The translations under genes were made by a program, and so were the position numbers. This document shows positions 11,380 through 21,305 of a stretch of 64,000 bases of DNA, piece by piece (position 1 is the first letter of the stretch; each line of letters opens with the position of its first letter). The notes beneath the pieces are model-generated. The model was not told the origin of the DNA. It made no database searches and worked only from the letters and a program-made list of their open reading frames with translations. This DNA comes from Apiotrichum sp. Y4204 (lineage: Eukaryota; Basidiomycota; Tremellomycetes; Trichosporonales; Trichosporonaceae), in contig JAMYHL010000072.1 in assembly GCA_025531455.1 (NCBI GenBank), forward strand, positions 142,351 through 206,350. The letters are read 5' to 3'.

Positions 11380-12942
11380 TCAACTGCGCGAGTCGACACG
11401 GTACGTGGTCTGCTGGCTCGGATGGGGCATCTTGTCCTTGTCGTCATCGTGCACGATGTCATGCTCCTGCTTGGCACTCTCGTCAAATCCGCCCTCGACA
11501 CCCATAACCGCCACCGAGTCCTCGACCGCCTCGCGGCGCCCGTCGAGATGCCGCTGCCAGATGCTCCACTTGCCCATGCGGCGGCACTTGAGCGCCCACA
11601 TGACCCACCCATACACCATGAGCGGGATGAAGCCCGTCATGGGGACGAGGTAGCTTCCGTGGGGGCCGTGCGCGTCCGAAAAGGCCGCCTGCGCAGAGGG
11701 GTACCACGCGCCGCCCGAGACTCCCGCGGCGATGATCCCGCCGCCGACACGGGCATAACCTCCCAGATCCTTGGTGGCAATGGCGAAAATGACGGGATAG
11801 CACGTCGACTCGAAAAAGAAGACGAGCATAAGGCACGCGAGCCCCCCGTGCGCCGGGATCGTAGAGCACAGAATACTAAACAGCACCAGGCCGACGCCGT
11901 TGACGCCAAGCGTAAATGCCGGATCGACATAGCGAAGGTATGCGACGCCAAAGAAGCGGCCGACGGTGAAGACTGCCTGGCCGACGGAGAAGTAGTTTGA
12001 CGCCATCTTTTGCGAGTAGGGCGGGTTGATGCCGGGGAGCTTTTGGATGTAGAACATGCACTGGGACGCGACGGCGACCTGTGCACCAACATAACAAAAC
12101 TCGGCCCAGAATCCCCACACCATGTGCTGTTTCTTGAAGAGCCCGCGGATCCCCTCCTTCTCTGCCTGTGCCTCAAGTGCCTCGGGGACGTGCTGCCGCA
12201 CCTCTGGGAGCTTGGCAAACGCGAATCCAATGTTCAGGAGGAGCGCAAACACCGCAACGGCGAGGTAGACGTACTGCACTGTCCCGAGCTCGGTGGCGTT
12301 CTTACCGTTGAAAAAGGTGTTTGAGGCAATCTGCGGGCCAATGACCGTGGCAATGCCGTTGAACGCCTGCGCCAGCGTAAGCCGGAACGCGGCGTACTTT
12401 GCCGGGCCAAGCACCACAATGTACGTGTTGGCCGCCGTCTCGAGTGTGGCAATGCCGCTGGCCGCCACAAAGGTGAATGCGATAAACATGCCGTACTGGC
12501 GGTACACTGCTGACGGCCAAAACCTGGAGAAAGCGTTAGTACTGCGGGGGTAGAATGGCTCACAGGATACAGCCCGCGCTAAAGAGACCAAGACCAATGT
12601 GGATGCCATTCTTGTACCCGATGCGGCGCATGAGCACGCCCATGGGCGGCGAGACCAGGAGGTATGAGATAAAGTACGCAAACTGGAGCAGCGTCGTCTG
12701 TGTATAGTCGAGGTGGAAGATCTCCTGCCATTGTCAGTGATAGACTCCGGTACTCCGGGGGGATACGCACCTTGAAGTGACTGTTCAGACTGTCCACCAA
12801 GCCGTAGGACAGGCCCCATAGGAAGAACTGACGTCAGGGAACCCAACAAGCTGACCGGACATACAAGAGAGGTGACGAGCGAAAAGGCAAATATAAGCTG
12901 GAAGCGCGAGAGCGCCGTATAATCGGCGGGCACGGGGCTCAT
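11380..12942 (-). CDS. FucP-like major facilitator sugar transporter
   Basis: Twelve-helix plasma-membrane sugar:proton symporter of the fucose/glucose-galactose permease (FucP) branch of the MFS; the substrate cannot be read from sequence. Exons on the minus strand: 12942-12865, 12827-12771, 12724-12564, 12523-11380, giving 479 residues. The first helix region reads FFLWGLSYGLVDSLNSHF, with the FxWG...LNSHFK block typical of FucP. It is followed by QTTLLQFAYFISYLL, MGVLMRRIGYKNGI, and the ETAANTYIVVLGP block in helix 4. The C-terminal 45 residues are acidic and cytosolic. The start at SPVPADYTALSRF is preferred over an ATG six codons upstream because it follows the leader directly. The gene ends in convergent orientation with the NADH dehydrogenase. 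Confidence 0.88.
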   Translation of the reverse strand: MSPVPADYTALSRFQLIFAFSLVTSLVCPVSLLGSLTSVLPMGPVLRLGGQSEQSLQGAYPPGVPESITDNGRRSSTSTIHRRRCSSLRTLSHTSWSRRPWACSCAASGTRMASTLVLVSLARAVSCEPFYPRSTNAFSRFWPSAVYRQYGMFIAFTFVAASGIATLETAANTYIVVLGPAKYAAFRLTLAQAFNGIATVIGPQIASNTFFNGKNATELGTVQYVYLAVAVFALLLNIGFAFAKLPEVRQHVPEALEAQAEKEGIRGLFKKQHMVWGFWAEFCYVGAQVAVASQCMFYIQKLPGINPPYSQKMASNYFSVGQAVFTVGRFFGVAYLRYVDPAFTLGVNGVGLVLFSILCSTIPAHGGLACLMLVFFFESTCYPVIFAIATKDLGGYARVGGGIIAAGVSGGAWYPSAQAAFSDAHGPHGSYLVPMTGFIPLMVYGWVMWALKCRRMGKWSIWQRHLDGRREAVEDSVAVMGVEGGFDESAKQEHDIVHDDDKDKMPHPSQQTTYRVDSRS

Positions 12943-13671
12943 GGCTGTGGGGACGAGCAACTCTCAGCAGTAGGCGAGCTGGAACACGAGTCGAGTCAAG
13001 AAGCGACCGAAAGCCGTTAGCGGGTCTGGGTTCTTATAGCCACATCGCGTTGTCAACCCAAGCACTGGAGCACGACCGCCACTCCATATCCATCAGAGTT
13101 AGCTTCGGCCTCTTCCCCACAAATAGCTCAAAGTAGCGCCGGAAGATCAATGTCGCGGCGCTTGGCGTACGTTATAGTTACCATCGTGACATCGGCTCGC
13201 GGCGCGCAGGTGATGGCCGAGATACTCGATACCCGACCGTACACGGTCGCCATGCCGCCCACCTCGTGTACCTCGTGCACCTCGTGGACACCGTCGCATT
13301 TCCCCGCGTTTGCGAGTCTTGGCCCCCTGGGGAAAAGATGTGCCGGTGCCTGCAGACGTTTGACATCGTGGTTTGCTACGGTATGTACGTACTGGACTGT
13401 GTCGTACTCTGTACCGTATACAGTACCCTCACGCGCTACTGTTCACCTCGGTACACTACACACACTTTGTCCGTACTAGCACACAGTATCCGTAGTATTG
13501 ACTCATCGCTTTGCTCGCCACCGCACCACCCCTCGTTCCCGTAACTCTGCTTGTCCCCACCGTTAGAAAGACCCTTCCAAGCAGAGCTCCTCAGCACAAA
13601 CCCTGTCTTGCACCAGGTCTGGTGTACTTCATCTCCATACAAGAGCCCCTCTTATATTGCGCTCTCTAAAG

Positions 13672-13703
13672 TCACTAGTGAGTCACTAGTCACTAGTCAC
13701 TAC
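13672..13703. repeat. Short tandem TCACTAG repeat
   Basis: Four near-perfect copies of a 7-bp TCACTAG unit, with one 4-bp spacer that produces a Gcn4/AP-1-like TGAGTCA. Confidence 0.7.
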
Positions 13704-13835
13704 TACCTTACAGGCTGGGGTGGAACACGGCCTTCGTCCTTGACATCATCGACGGTCGACAGGCATTGACCGGCATAGACCGGGCCGGAGCGAGACATGT
13801 GGTGTGTTATAGATCGTGAAGATCCCGTAGACCGA

Positions 13836-13843
13836 TCACGTGA
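13836..13843. promoter_or_regulatory. TCACGTGA palindromic E-box 1
   Basis: Perfect 8-bp palindrome with a CACGTG core, bound by bHLH factors of the Cbf1/Pho4 type in fungi (family knowledge). It lies 390 bp upstream of LRP1. Confidence 0.5.
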
Positions 13844-13976
13844 TGCCGTGAGAATTCCGAGAATAGGCATACACGCCGAAAGTCAAAAACAAAGAACATA
13901 TGAACGGATATCCAATTATCCATGAATTTCATTTTTGCTTCATCCTGATTCTTATACGAATTCCTTCAAATCAAAA

Positions 13977-13984
13977 TCACGTGA
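13977..13984. promoter_or_regulatory. TCACGTGA palindromic E-box 2
   Basis: Second identical octamer, 141 bp after the first, in the A/T-rich segment. Confidence 0.5.
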
Positions 13985-14088
13985 TATATTGGAAAAAGAC
14001 AGCTCCACAAGGATCCTTCCAGCTCGTCCACTCGATCCACTTACTTCTCGCGTGGTCACCTTATTTGGGTTCCCGCTTCATAACTCCA

Positions 14089-14096
14089 TCACGTGA
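14089..14096. promoter_or_regulatory. TCACGTGA palindromic E-box 3
   Basis: Third identical octamer, 130 bp before the LRP1 start codon. Confidence 0.5.
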
Positions 14097-14225
14097 CAAT
14101 GACAAAAGTTGATGTTTTTACATTGACAGTGACCCCCCCCTCACACGACGACGAGCAAGCAACAAGCGCGAGGCAACGCCGCATCACCTGCATCACCAAG
14201 TACCAACAAACTCGCAGATCGCACA

Positions 14226-15045
14226 ATGGAAGACCCGACCCTCGCGCTCGGAGAGCTGGACGCCCGCTTTGCGGCGCTCGAATCGGCCGTCGCGCCGCTC
14301 CTTCGCCGGCCGCGGGGGGAGACGATGGACGCCCTCGGGAACGTGGACAAGGCCAAGATGGACGTGCTCCTCGCGTTTGCGATCAACAACCTCGTGTGGA
14401 GTGAGTAAAGAGCAAGGAATTGTCAAATCCGCAGACTGTTCTCCTTTCTGACACCAGTCTTCCTCCGCACGCGCGGGATCGACCCCGAGACGCACGACGT
14501 ATCTGCCGAGCTCGAACGCATAAAGACGTACTATGCCAAGGTGCGCGCCGCCGAGGGCGACGCCGGGCCATCGCGTGAGTAAAGTGACTGGTGGTGCATA
14601 TGTGCGTGGGGTGTATGATCGTCGATGAGCACGCAAGTACTCCTCGCACTGCGCCCCCGGTCCAGAAGCCCAGAAGTATCACACACTGACTCCAGGCCGC
14701 ATCGACGTGCCCGCCGCCAGCCGCATAATCAAGCACTCGCTCCCGACCCAGCGCTCGCTGGATGCCGCCGCCCCAGCCCCCGCGACGGCTGCCGCTGCGC
14801 TGGCGCGCACGCAGGCGCTCGCGCACGATGTCGGGCGGTCGACGCGCTTCCGCCATATCGCGAGCGGAGGGGAGAAGGTTATTCCCGGAGAAGACCGGGA
14901 CGAAAATATGGAGGAACAAGAGGAGAAAGAGGGGCAAGCTGCCGCGGCGGACAACCTCCTTGCTGGCGTCGAGGCGGACATTGTTGCGGATGAGGTGGCG
15001 CAGAGCAGTAAGAAGAAGCGCAAGACGAAGCGGAAAAGGACGTGA
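14226..15045 (+). CDS. LRP1: C1D/Rrp47 nuclear exosome cofactor
   Basis: Small nuclear protein of the Sas10/Utp3/C1D family. Its yeast relative Lrp1/Rrp47 binds Rrp6 and assists 3' processing of rRNA and snoRNA. Exons: 14226-14400, 14458-14574, 14696-15045, giving 213 residues. The N-terminal helical domain contains LGNVDKAKMDVLLAFAINN and then LVWIFLRTRGIDPETH and VSAELERIKTYYAKVRAAE, matching the C1D signature (KAK.D...AY..NS..W.YL...G..P..H.....LER....). The middle carries ASRIIKHSL. The C-terminus is a basic KKKRKTKRKRT tail, usual for RNA-binding Rrp47 proteins. The start is the first ATG in the leader. Family assignment is good; function is by homology. Confidence 0.88.
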
Positions 15046-15200
15046 GGATGTTGGGGTGGTAGAGGTCGAGGTACATAGATGTTCATCCGGTCGAGTGTCA
15101 TTTGTTGTGTATGCATCATGGGTCATTAGTGAAATCATGGAGCGGCCACCAGAGTCTTATGAGAGTAGTCCCCGTCCGTTGCAATATCCGTAAACACACA

Positions 15201-16149
15201 TCACGTACATGCTGGCATGCATAGGCGCCAGTACAACACGGCGCAGACTATTTGATACTTACATTGTGCCCTCTCAGATGAAGCACTGTAGATGGGAATG
15301 TCCGTGCCTCCAGGGCACTTCGCTGCGAGCTCGAGAGCTGACAACATTCGACTGAGACTCCAGTCTAGCTCGCGCGCTCACATGCGCCGCAGTCCTGGCA
15401 TACAGACCAGAGGCTGCGCGCGCCATTCGCATCAGGGTAGTCGCTCATACGGAGCTGGGGGATCGACTTGCAGTTGGGGCCGTGAGCATTGCGCACGCGC
15501 TCAACGGCAGACGCTTCCGGGCCGAGAATCATGCCGTTCGCGGGCTGGATGAGGCCAGAGTTGGCACTCCAGCCGTGGGGGGTGACGGGCGTCGACTGTG
15601 CGTGGTTGCCGTTCGGGTAGTAGCCAAGCTGAGCGTAGCCGGCCTTGGGAGACCCGTCGTCGCTGTCCATCTCGTCTTCCTCGGCACCGGGACCAAAGCC
15701 AAAACCGCCTGATCCGCTCTCGGCGTAGCAGTACTGCGAGGTCTCATTCAAGCTCGGCGTCTCAAGAGCGTCGTCCATGTCAAAGTCCATGTCGTGGTCC
15801 ATCATGTTGTCCGACTCAGACGCGGTGGTGGAGGTGGTCATGTCGGGGACGAGCTCGGGAGGGTAGCCATTGGGGAAGCCGGTAGACGCGTCAAAGTGTT
15901 GAGGGACGTTGATGCGGAGGTGCTGAGGCTATAAGCATGGTGCCACGGACATGAGTGATCGCGGGCACGATCCCGTCACGCTAGGACCGCCAGGTATAGG
16001 CACGGCGCGCGTAGATCCCCAGGTGTGGTACTCACCTTGGCAGTGGCAGTGGCATCCTCCTCGCCCTCTCCATCGCGCTTGCGCTTGGGCTTGACACCAG
16101 AAGACGAGGCGACGGCCTGCGACTGGAAGGGAAGGAACGCGGATGTCAT
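15201..16149 (-). CDS. Acidic Ser/Asp-rich protein of unknown function
   Basis: I do not recognise the family. Exon 1 (16149-16036) encodes a basic patch, GVKPKRKRDGEGEED, probably a nuclear localisation signal. After a 107-bp intron, exon 2 (15928 downward) has a Met/Asp-rich stretch (MMDHDMDFDMDDA), a Gly/Tyr-rich middle, and ends LWSVCQDCGA. At this point either the frame stops at 15365 after CERAS, or a 44-bp GTGAGC...TCAG intron (15381-15338) joins a last exon reading LELAAKCPGGTDIPIYSA and stopping at 15201. I prefer the spliced version because the added segment looks protein-like and supplies further cysteines for a possible zinc knuckle. The 5' side is followed on the minus strand by a long CT-rich leader. 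Role unknown. Confidence 0.55.
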
Positions 16150-17788
16150 GGTGGATGTATGCAAATGTATGCAAGTGTGGATGGGGCCGTGTGGATTGAC
16201 GGTGCCGGTGGGTGTGGACGAGGTACGCCTTTTTGGTTGTTTGTGGAGGTGGAGGTTGGGACGCGCCGAATCCAGTCGCGTGCAGCGAGCGTTTATATGA
16301 ATTGGCGGGAAATGAGAGATGTTATGTTCAGAGCGCGGTGCTGGTGGCTAGCAGCAGCAGCGGATGGTGAGATGAATGAATGACTGCCAGAGTGAGGAAG
16401 TGGTGGGATGAAAGCAAAAATGTGGTGGTGGGAAACTGACGATACAGAGAGAGAGACAGATGTGAGAGAGAGAGTGAGAGATGAAGAGAGGAGAAGAGAA
16501 GGGAGGAAGGAAGTATTGATAGAGGGGTGAATGAGAGAGGGGGGCCGGAAGGGGGTGTGCCAAGGGATGGTAGTGCAGTACAGTGGTGGGTCCTGTGTCT
16601 TGTGCTCCTCTTTCTGGGTGTACGGGTGTAGCCAGCAGGTTTATTACTAGGAGAGGGTTTGGCGCAAGCCAGAGAGCAAAATTCCAAAAGTGGCTAATAA
16701 ACGGGGATTAAAAGGAAGGAAGGGGAGGCGCAGGGGGGCAGAACATCAGAAGCAGCTCAAAGGACACGGAGGAAGGCGCGGTTTAATGGGTCTTGCAGGT
16801 CCAGGCAGGTCCCGGGTGAGTGGACACACAGTCAGCTGTCCTCATGCAGGCAGGCCGGCAGGCCGGCAGGGGGAAGGGAAATGTGACCTGCAGGGTTTAT
16901 GCAGCGCAAGGGCCGCCTGTCGCCATGTCGCCAGGGATAGCAGCCGATAGGCGGGGGGATGGCATAAGGGCAGAAGCGGAGAAGCGGAGAAGCACAGAGC
17001 GCGGATCGGGGATCTGGGATGCACGGCGCCACGGCTGATTAGCGATCATGCGACAGCGCGCGATAGCTTCCGTTCTCGGCTTCTGGGCCAGACTGGCTGA
17101 TCATGGCTGATCATGGCTGACTATGTAGTTCTGATCGCGCTCTGATCGTCCGAGTCCTCTGATCGCATGCCGGGCATCTGTGCATCTGTGGCCCGTGCGC
17201 CCGATTTCTGATGAAAAATGAAATGATGTTGGGAGAGCGCGGATGATTAACTTTGTAATTACATTTCGTGGTCACAAATACAGTTTTTGGTTGCTCGTTT
17301 CTGCCACTTTGAGTCAGTGAGCCCCACACCCCGTCCAGTCCTCGTCCTGGAGAGCGCGTCACGAGTGTCATTCATATTGGCGATTGCGCCCCTCCTGGCC
17401 ATCCTGGGCCTCCTCCGGCCTTCGAGTGTATCTCGGATCTATCAAAATCCCTCGGTTGTCGTGGCTGGTATGCTGCCCTGTATGCTGCCTGTATGCCGTA
17501 CATCCACCGGGGGTAACGCGGCGGGTCCACCGCTGTAATCCAGGAGACGAAGGCTGGTCGTGCCGTAATTTACCCGGGGATTTCTCTGCTGCCCTTCTCC
17601 TCCGACGCCTGCTCGGCTGACTCGCGGCTTAGTTGCGGCTGCAAGCTCCGGTCGGGGGTCGCCGCTGGTACGGATTCCGGCCCTGCAAAGACCCTGACCT
17701 CCATCACCCATCGGATGCTCCACCTCACCACCAATGCTGACCGAGAGCGCTTTGCACAAATTGGATCCCTAGGTCGGTAATGTCAGCT
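16150..17788. other. Gene-poor region with simple repeats
   Basis: 1.6 kb without a supportable gene. Bases 16446-16510 are almost pure GA (CT on the minus strand), fitting a pyrimidine-rich leader for the minus-strand gene that starts at 16149. Further right there are GGCAGGCC repeats (about 16845-16872) and a TGATCATGGC repeat (17095-17120). The right end may contain a last exon of the CSL gene. Confidence 0.45.
16446..16510. repeat. GA/CT-rich low-complexity tract
   Basis: About 65 bp of GAGAGA-type sequence. On the minus strand it is a CT tract 300-360 bp upstream of the start codon at 16149. Confidence 0.7.
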
Positions 17789-20700
17789 TCACGTGGCTGT
17801 CACGCCGGATCGACGCAGAAATCGCTGGACCAATGCTGGAAACTCACCCCATTCAGCATTCTCGGGGCTTTGGTGGTGTGGCGCCACGGCGCTCCACCCA
17901 ATCCCGTGGCCAACTCCGTCCGGCCGAACAAGGATGATAGGGAGGGGCGAAAGGGACTCGTGACGGTTGGGATGGTGCATGGTAATGGATGTTACGGCCG
18001 GAATTGTGTCCAGGCCACCGAGTTCCGCATACTCTTCCGCTTTTGGTTCTGATGGAAGGATGGCGCCGACGTCGTGTCCAGGAGGATGAGTCTTGCCTGC
18101 GTTGTGGATCGCCTCCTGTATCGTGAGCTCTGTGGCGGGCTCCATGACGCCGAGCCACCCTTCCTGCTCAGGTTCAGGATCGGGCTCGGGCTGCGGCTCG
18201 GGCTGTGGCTCCGACGGAGCATGCGTCGTCTGCGGACCGGCCCCTTCCATTGCGCGGATAATTTCGTCCTTTGGCGGAAGTTGCACATTCGCAATTACGT
18301 GCGGAATAGAGTAAGGAAAGTTGCTGTATACACGCCGCTCGACAGGAATAGATGCGATCTCGTCCATATCGCCAGAGTACGGATATGCAGGATGCAAAGC
18401 CCCCGGCTCGTAGTACTTCTCCTTCGGTGCGACTGAGCGCCAGATGGTCAAGGGAAGTGGGCCGAGGGGACCGAGATAGACGCTGTACGGCTGCGGTTGT
18501 CCAGCATGATCGGGCACGAAAAAGTCTGGCAGCGTGAGGTCGACGGTATCGAGACGTATGGAGGGGGGAACGAGAAGACGGGGAACGGTGTTTAACGGAG
18601 TATGAGGCAGACTGTCGTCCAAACCATTGAATATGGAGTATGAAAAGCACCCTGTTGTTAGCAAACAGGCTTGACCGACCATTGTACTCACAGACGCCAG
18701 AGAGGACCCAGCACATCCAATCGTCAACAATCTCCACTGGCGCTGGCTGTGCAGTGGCTTCAGTGCCCTCCGTAACGGTCTCCTCGCCGCCCTGTTGCTT
18801 GGAGCGATGCCAGATGAGACCAGTTGCTGCGCTTCCCTGTTCCTCCTCGGAGATGGCGGCGCGAGCCAGAGCGTATCGCTTGGTTTTCTTCTTTGGACGA
18901 CGGGCCGGTGCGGCGGCTTCCACCTCCACGCTGCCGAGAGTCTCGGGAGGGTTCTCGATAGAAGGCTCTGGTTCGGGAACGGCTTCCTTCTTGACCGGTC
19001 GTTTGCGCGTCACGGCGACTTCACCAGCGCCTGCAACAGCACCAGGCGAGGAGAGATACCACCGTGAACCGCCCTCCATGTCGTCTTTGCCGTCTACTAC
19101 CCTCACAAGGCCGATTCGCTGCAGCTCCGAGACTGGATGCCCATGATCCGCCCCCATGACGACCTCGTTCTTGTCCACGCGGACCAGACGAAATGGGTCG
19201 GAATGTGTCCCATTCTTTATATCCACAAGCTGGACAATAGAGCCGTATGTGACAACAGTCTTTTCCTGCTCGCTGTCCATCCTGAAACGCGGGCGAAGAC
19301 CTTTGTCCATATCAAGCGGGACTGCGAGTTTGGCACGCTCCACGATGTGGAAACGGAACGGGGACCACTGGCCACCGCGGGCAGTAAGGGTGTTGCTGTC
19401 GAGACTCATGAACTTTGTGCGCACGGTCTGTCCATTCACGCGTACAAGAAGCGCAAACGCATCGTTTTCAGAGAGGCAACTTGCAATCGAGCGCGCCCGG
19501 GCAGTCTTTTGAGATGGCTTGGAGACAATCCGGAGAGGGTCCGAGGCAAACCTGGCCCAGGCTTTCTCGGTTGGCGGCTCGGCAGCGGCGGGGTCAGGAG
19601 GCGCATCAGCTGGAACCGCGAGTGGCTCAGAAGGAAGTTCCGTGGCGACCGGAGGGATGGGTTCTGGGAGGGGCTCGCCAAGCGGATCGGCCATTGGCTC
19701 AAGCGCAGCGACCTGCTGTGCAAGCTCGGTGTTTTCGTGTCCGTCGAGTTCCAGTCTTGATGCCTCTTCGGGATCGAGGCCGACAAGCTTGGCGGCATCC
19801 TGCGTCGCGTCACCGAGGCTCATGAGCGGACCCATCTCGGCGGCGCCAAGGACGCGTCGCAACGCGGCGTCGTCGAGCGGCGTGCCTTCTGGCAGCGGCT
19901 CTGACAATCTTTCCTGAAGCGTGTCGGGAATATTCTCTTCAAGGCCTTCAGGTAGTGCCTGGGGGAGAGCGTCCGAGACCTGCTCATTCTGCAGCAGTGG
20001 ATCAATGTTGACGGGCTGGGGGTTGTTCTCCACGGGGAGAGAAATGCCCGGAATCCCAGGTTGTCCGAGGGAGAGCTCGAGACTAAACTTCTTGCTCTTG
20101 CCGTTATCTTCTCCGACCCACAGGCCAGAAAACGGCAGGCCGGTCTCCAGCTCGCTGCGGGGCCGCGGCTCGGTCTTGGACCGCTCCCATGGCAGTGTGC
20201 TCCCCCACCCGGTCCTGGACGCCGCTTCCCGGATGTGTTTCGTCTTGTTGTTCTTCCGCCCCCTCTTGGGATCGGCTTCCGCTTCGGGCGCCTGGCCACT
20301 CCCATCAACGTCTCCAATTCGGTATGTCTGGCTCGAGAATACCACTGGTCCAGGGAGCGGTTCGGGGTAGAGCTGTGAGCTGAGGGTGACGGTGCTGAGC
20401 ATGGACGCCAGCGGACCCGTCACCCGCAGTGTTGGCGGCGGCTGCAGAATCCTGTGGTCAGAAAAGAAATGACAATGGGCGCATAGCGGCAAAGCAACAG
20501 CAGCAGGTCGCCCGGCTCTGGACTATGCAGTCTATCTCAACTCACCGGCGTTCCTTCCCATAACTCTTCTGGCCCGTCTTGGGATGCCACACCTCAACAG
20601 TGGAAAACGCGCGTTCGCCAGCAGGCAGCGCTTCGAGGGTACGCGCAATTTTGGCTGCGCGCGGCGTCCCCGCAGCCTCAGCCGGGCGCTTACGGCTCGA

Positions 20701-21045
20701 TTCCGCTGTCGCCCCATCTCCATCTCCTCCGTCTCCGTCTCCGCCTGCGCCCGTTTCGCCATTGTCATCATTATCATCCCCGCCACCAGCCTCAGTCTCC
20801 ACGCCGACGCCAATTCCCCCTTCCCCGAGGTACTCTGCCATGTCGGCGACCTCGCCGCTGCCGCCATCGCCGCCAAAGCTGTACTGCCCCGAGCCGGATA
20901 TGGCGTTGATGAGCAGGTCGAGGGGTGTGGCCTGCGGCGTGTCGTCCAGCAGCTCGAGGTCGGCCATATTGTGTTCTGAGACGTCGTTGTTGTTGTGATT
21001 GTGGGATTTTCCCACGGATGACTCGACGACAGGAAATAGGATCAT
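17789..21045 (-). CDS. CSL-family (CBF1/Su(H)/Lag-1) transcription factor
   Basis: DNA-binding factor of the family known in animals as the Notch effector; fungi have homologs such as fission-yeast Cbf11 and Cbf12. Exons on the minus strand: 21045-20546, 20451-18692, 18651-17789. The N-terminal Rel-like domain has the DNA-contact block TGQKSYGKERR joined across intron 1 to ILQPPPTLRV. A long low-complexity insertion follows. Near the middle comes the beta-trefoil signature: VSKPSQKTARARSIASCL, then LLVRVNGQTVRTKFMSLD, GGQWSPFRFHIVE, and LVDIKNGTHSDPFRLVRVDK. The C-terminal part contains DWMCWVLSGVWCFSYSI and a PYSVYLGPLGPLPLTIWRS strand region fitting the third domain. The start could also be the ATG at 20967 (ADLELLDD). 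The last exon may splice at 17841 instead of stopping at 17789. Function is inferred from the family; no Notch exists in fungi. Confidence 0.88.
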
Positions 21046-21305
21046 GGGCACGGGCGGCAAAAAAGGGTGGTGGGTGTGGTGGTGATGGTATGGCCCGGGC
21101 GCGCGGGACTATTTTTGGCCACGCGAGTCTAAGTACCCGTTTACACAATTACACAATTACACATCTATACATCTACGCAACATCGATGACACCTGGGGGA
21201 CTGAAAACAACAACTCTAGTGTCCCGACTGCCCAACAGGCCAACTCTGCAACACGATGAAAGCCCTTTGTCAATACATGCTCTACATGATCCTCTAGTTC
21301 TAGAC

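Larger units (their letters stand above)
12943..14225. promoter_or_regulatory. Divergent intergenic region transporter / LRP1
   Basis: 1.28 kb between divergent genes. The transporter side is ordinary. Bases 13672-13703 hold tandem TCACTAG units that create a TGAGTCA heptamer at 13679-13685. Bases 13860-14110 are clearly A/T-richer than the surroundings and contain three TCACGTGA palindromes, listed separately. No gene is seen. Confidence 0.5.
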
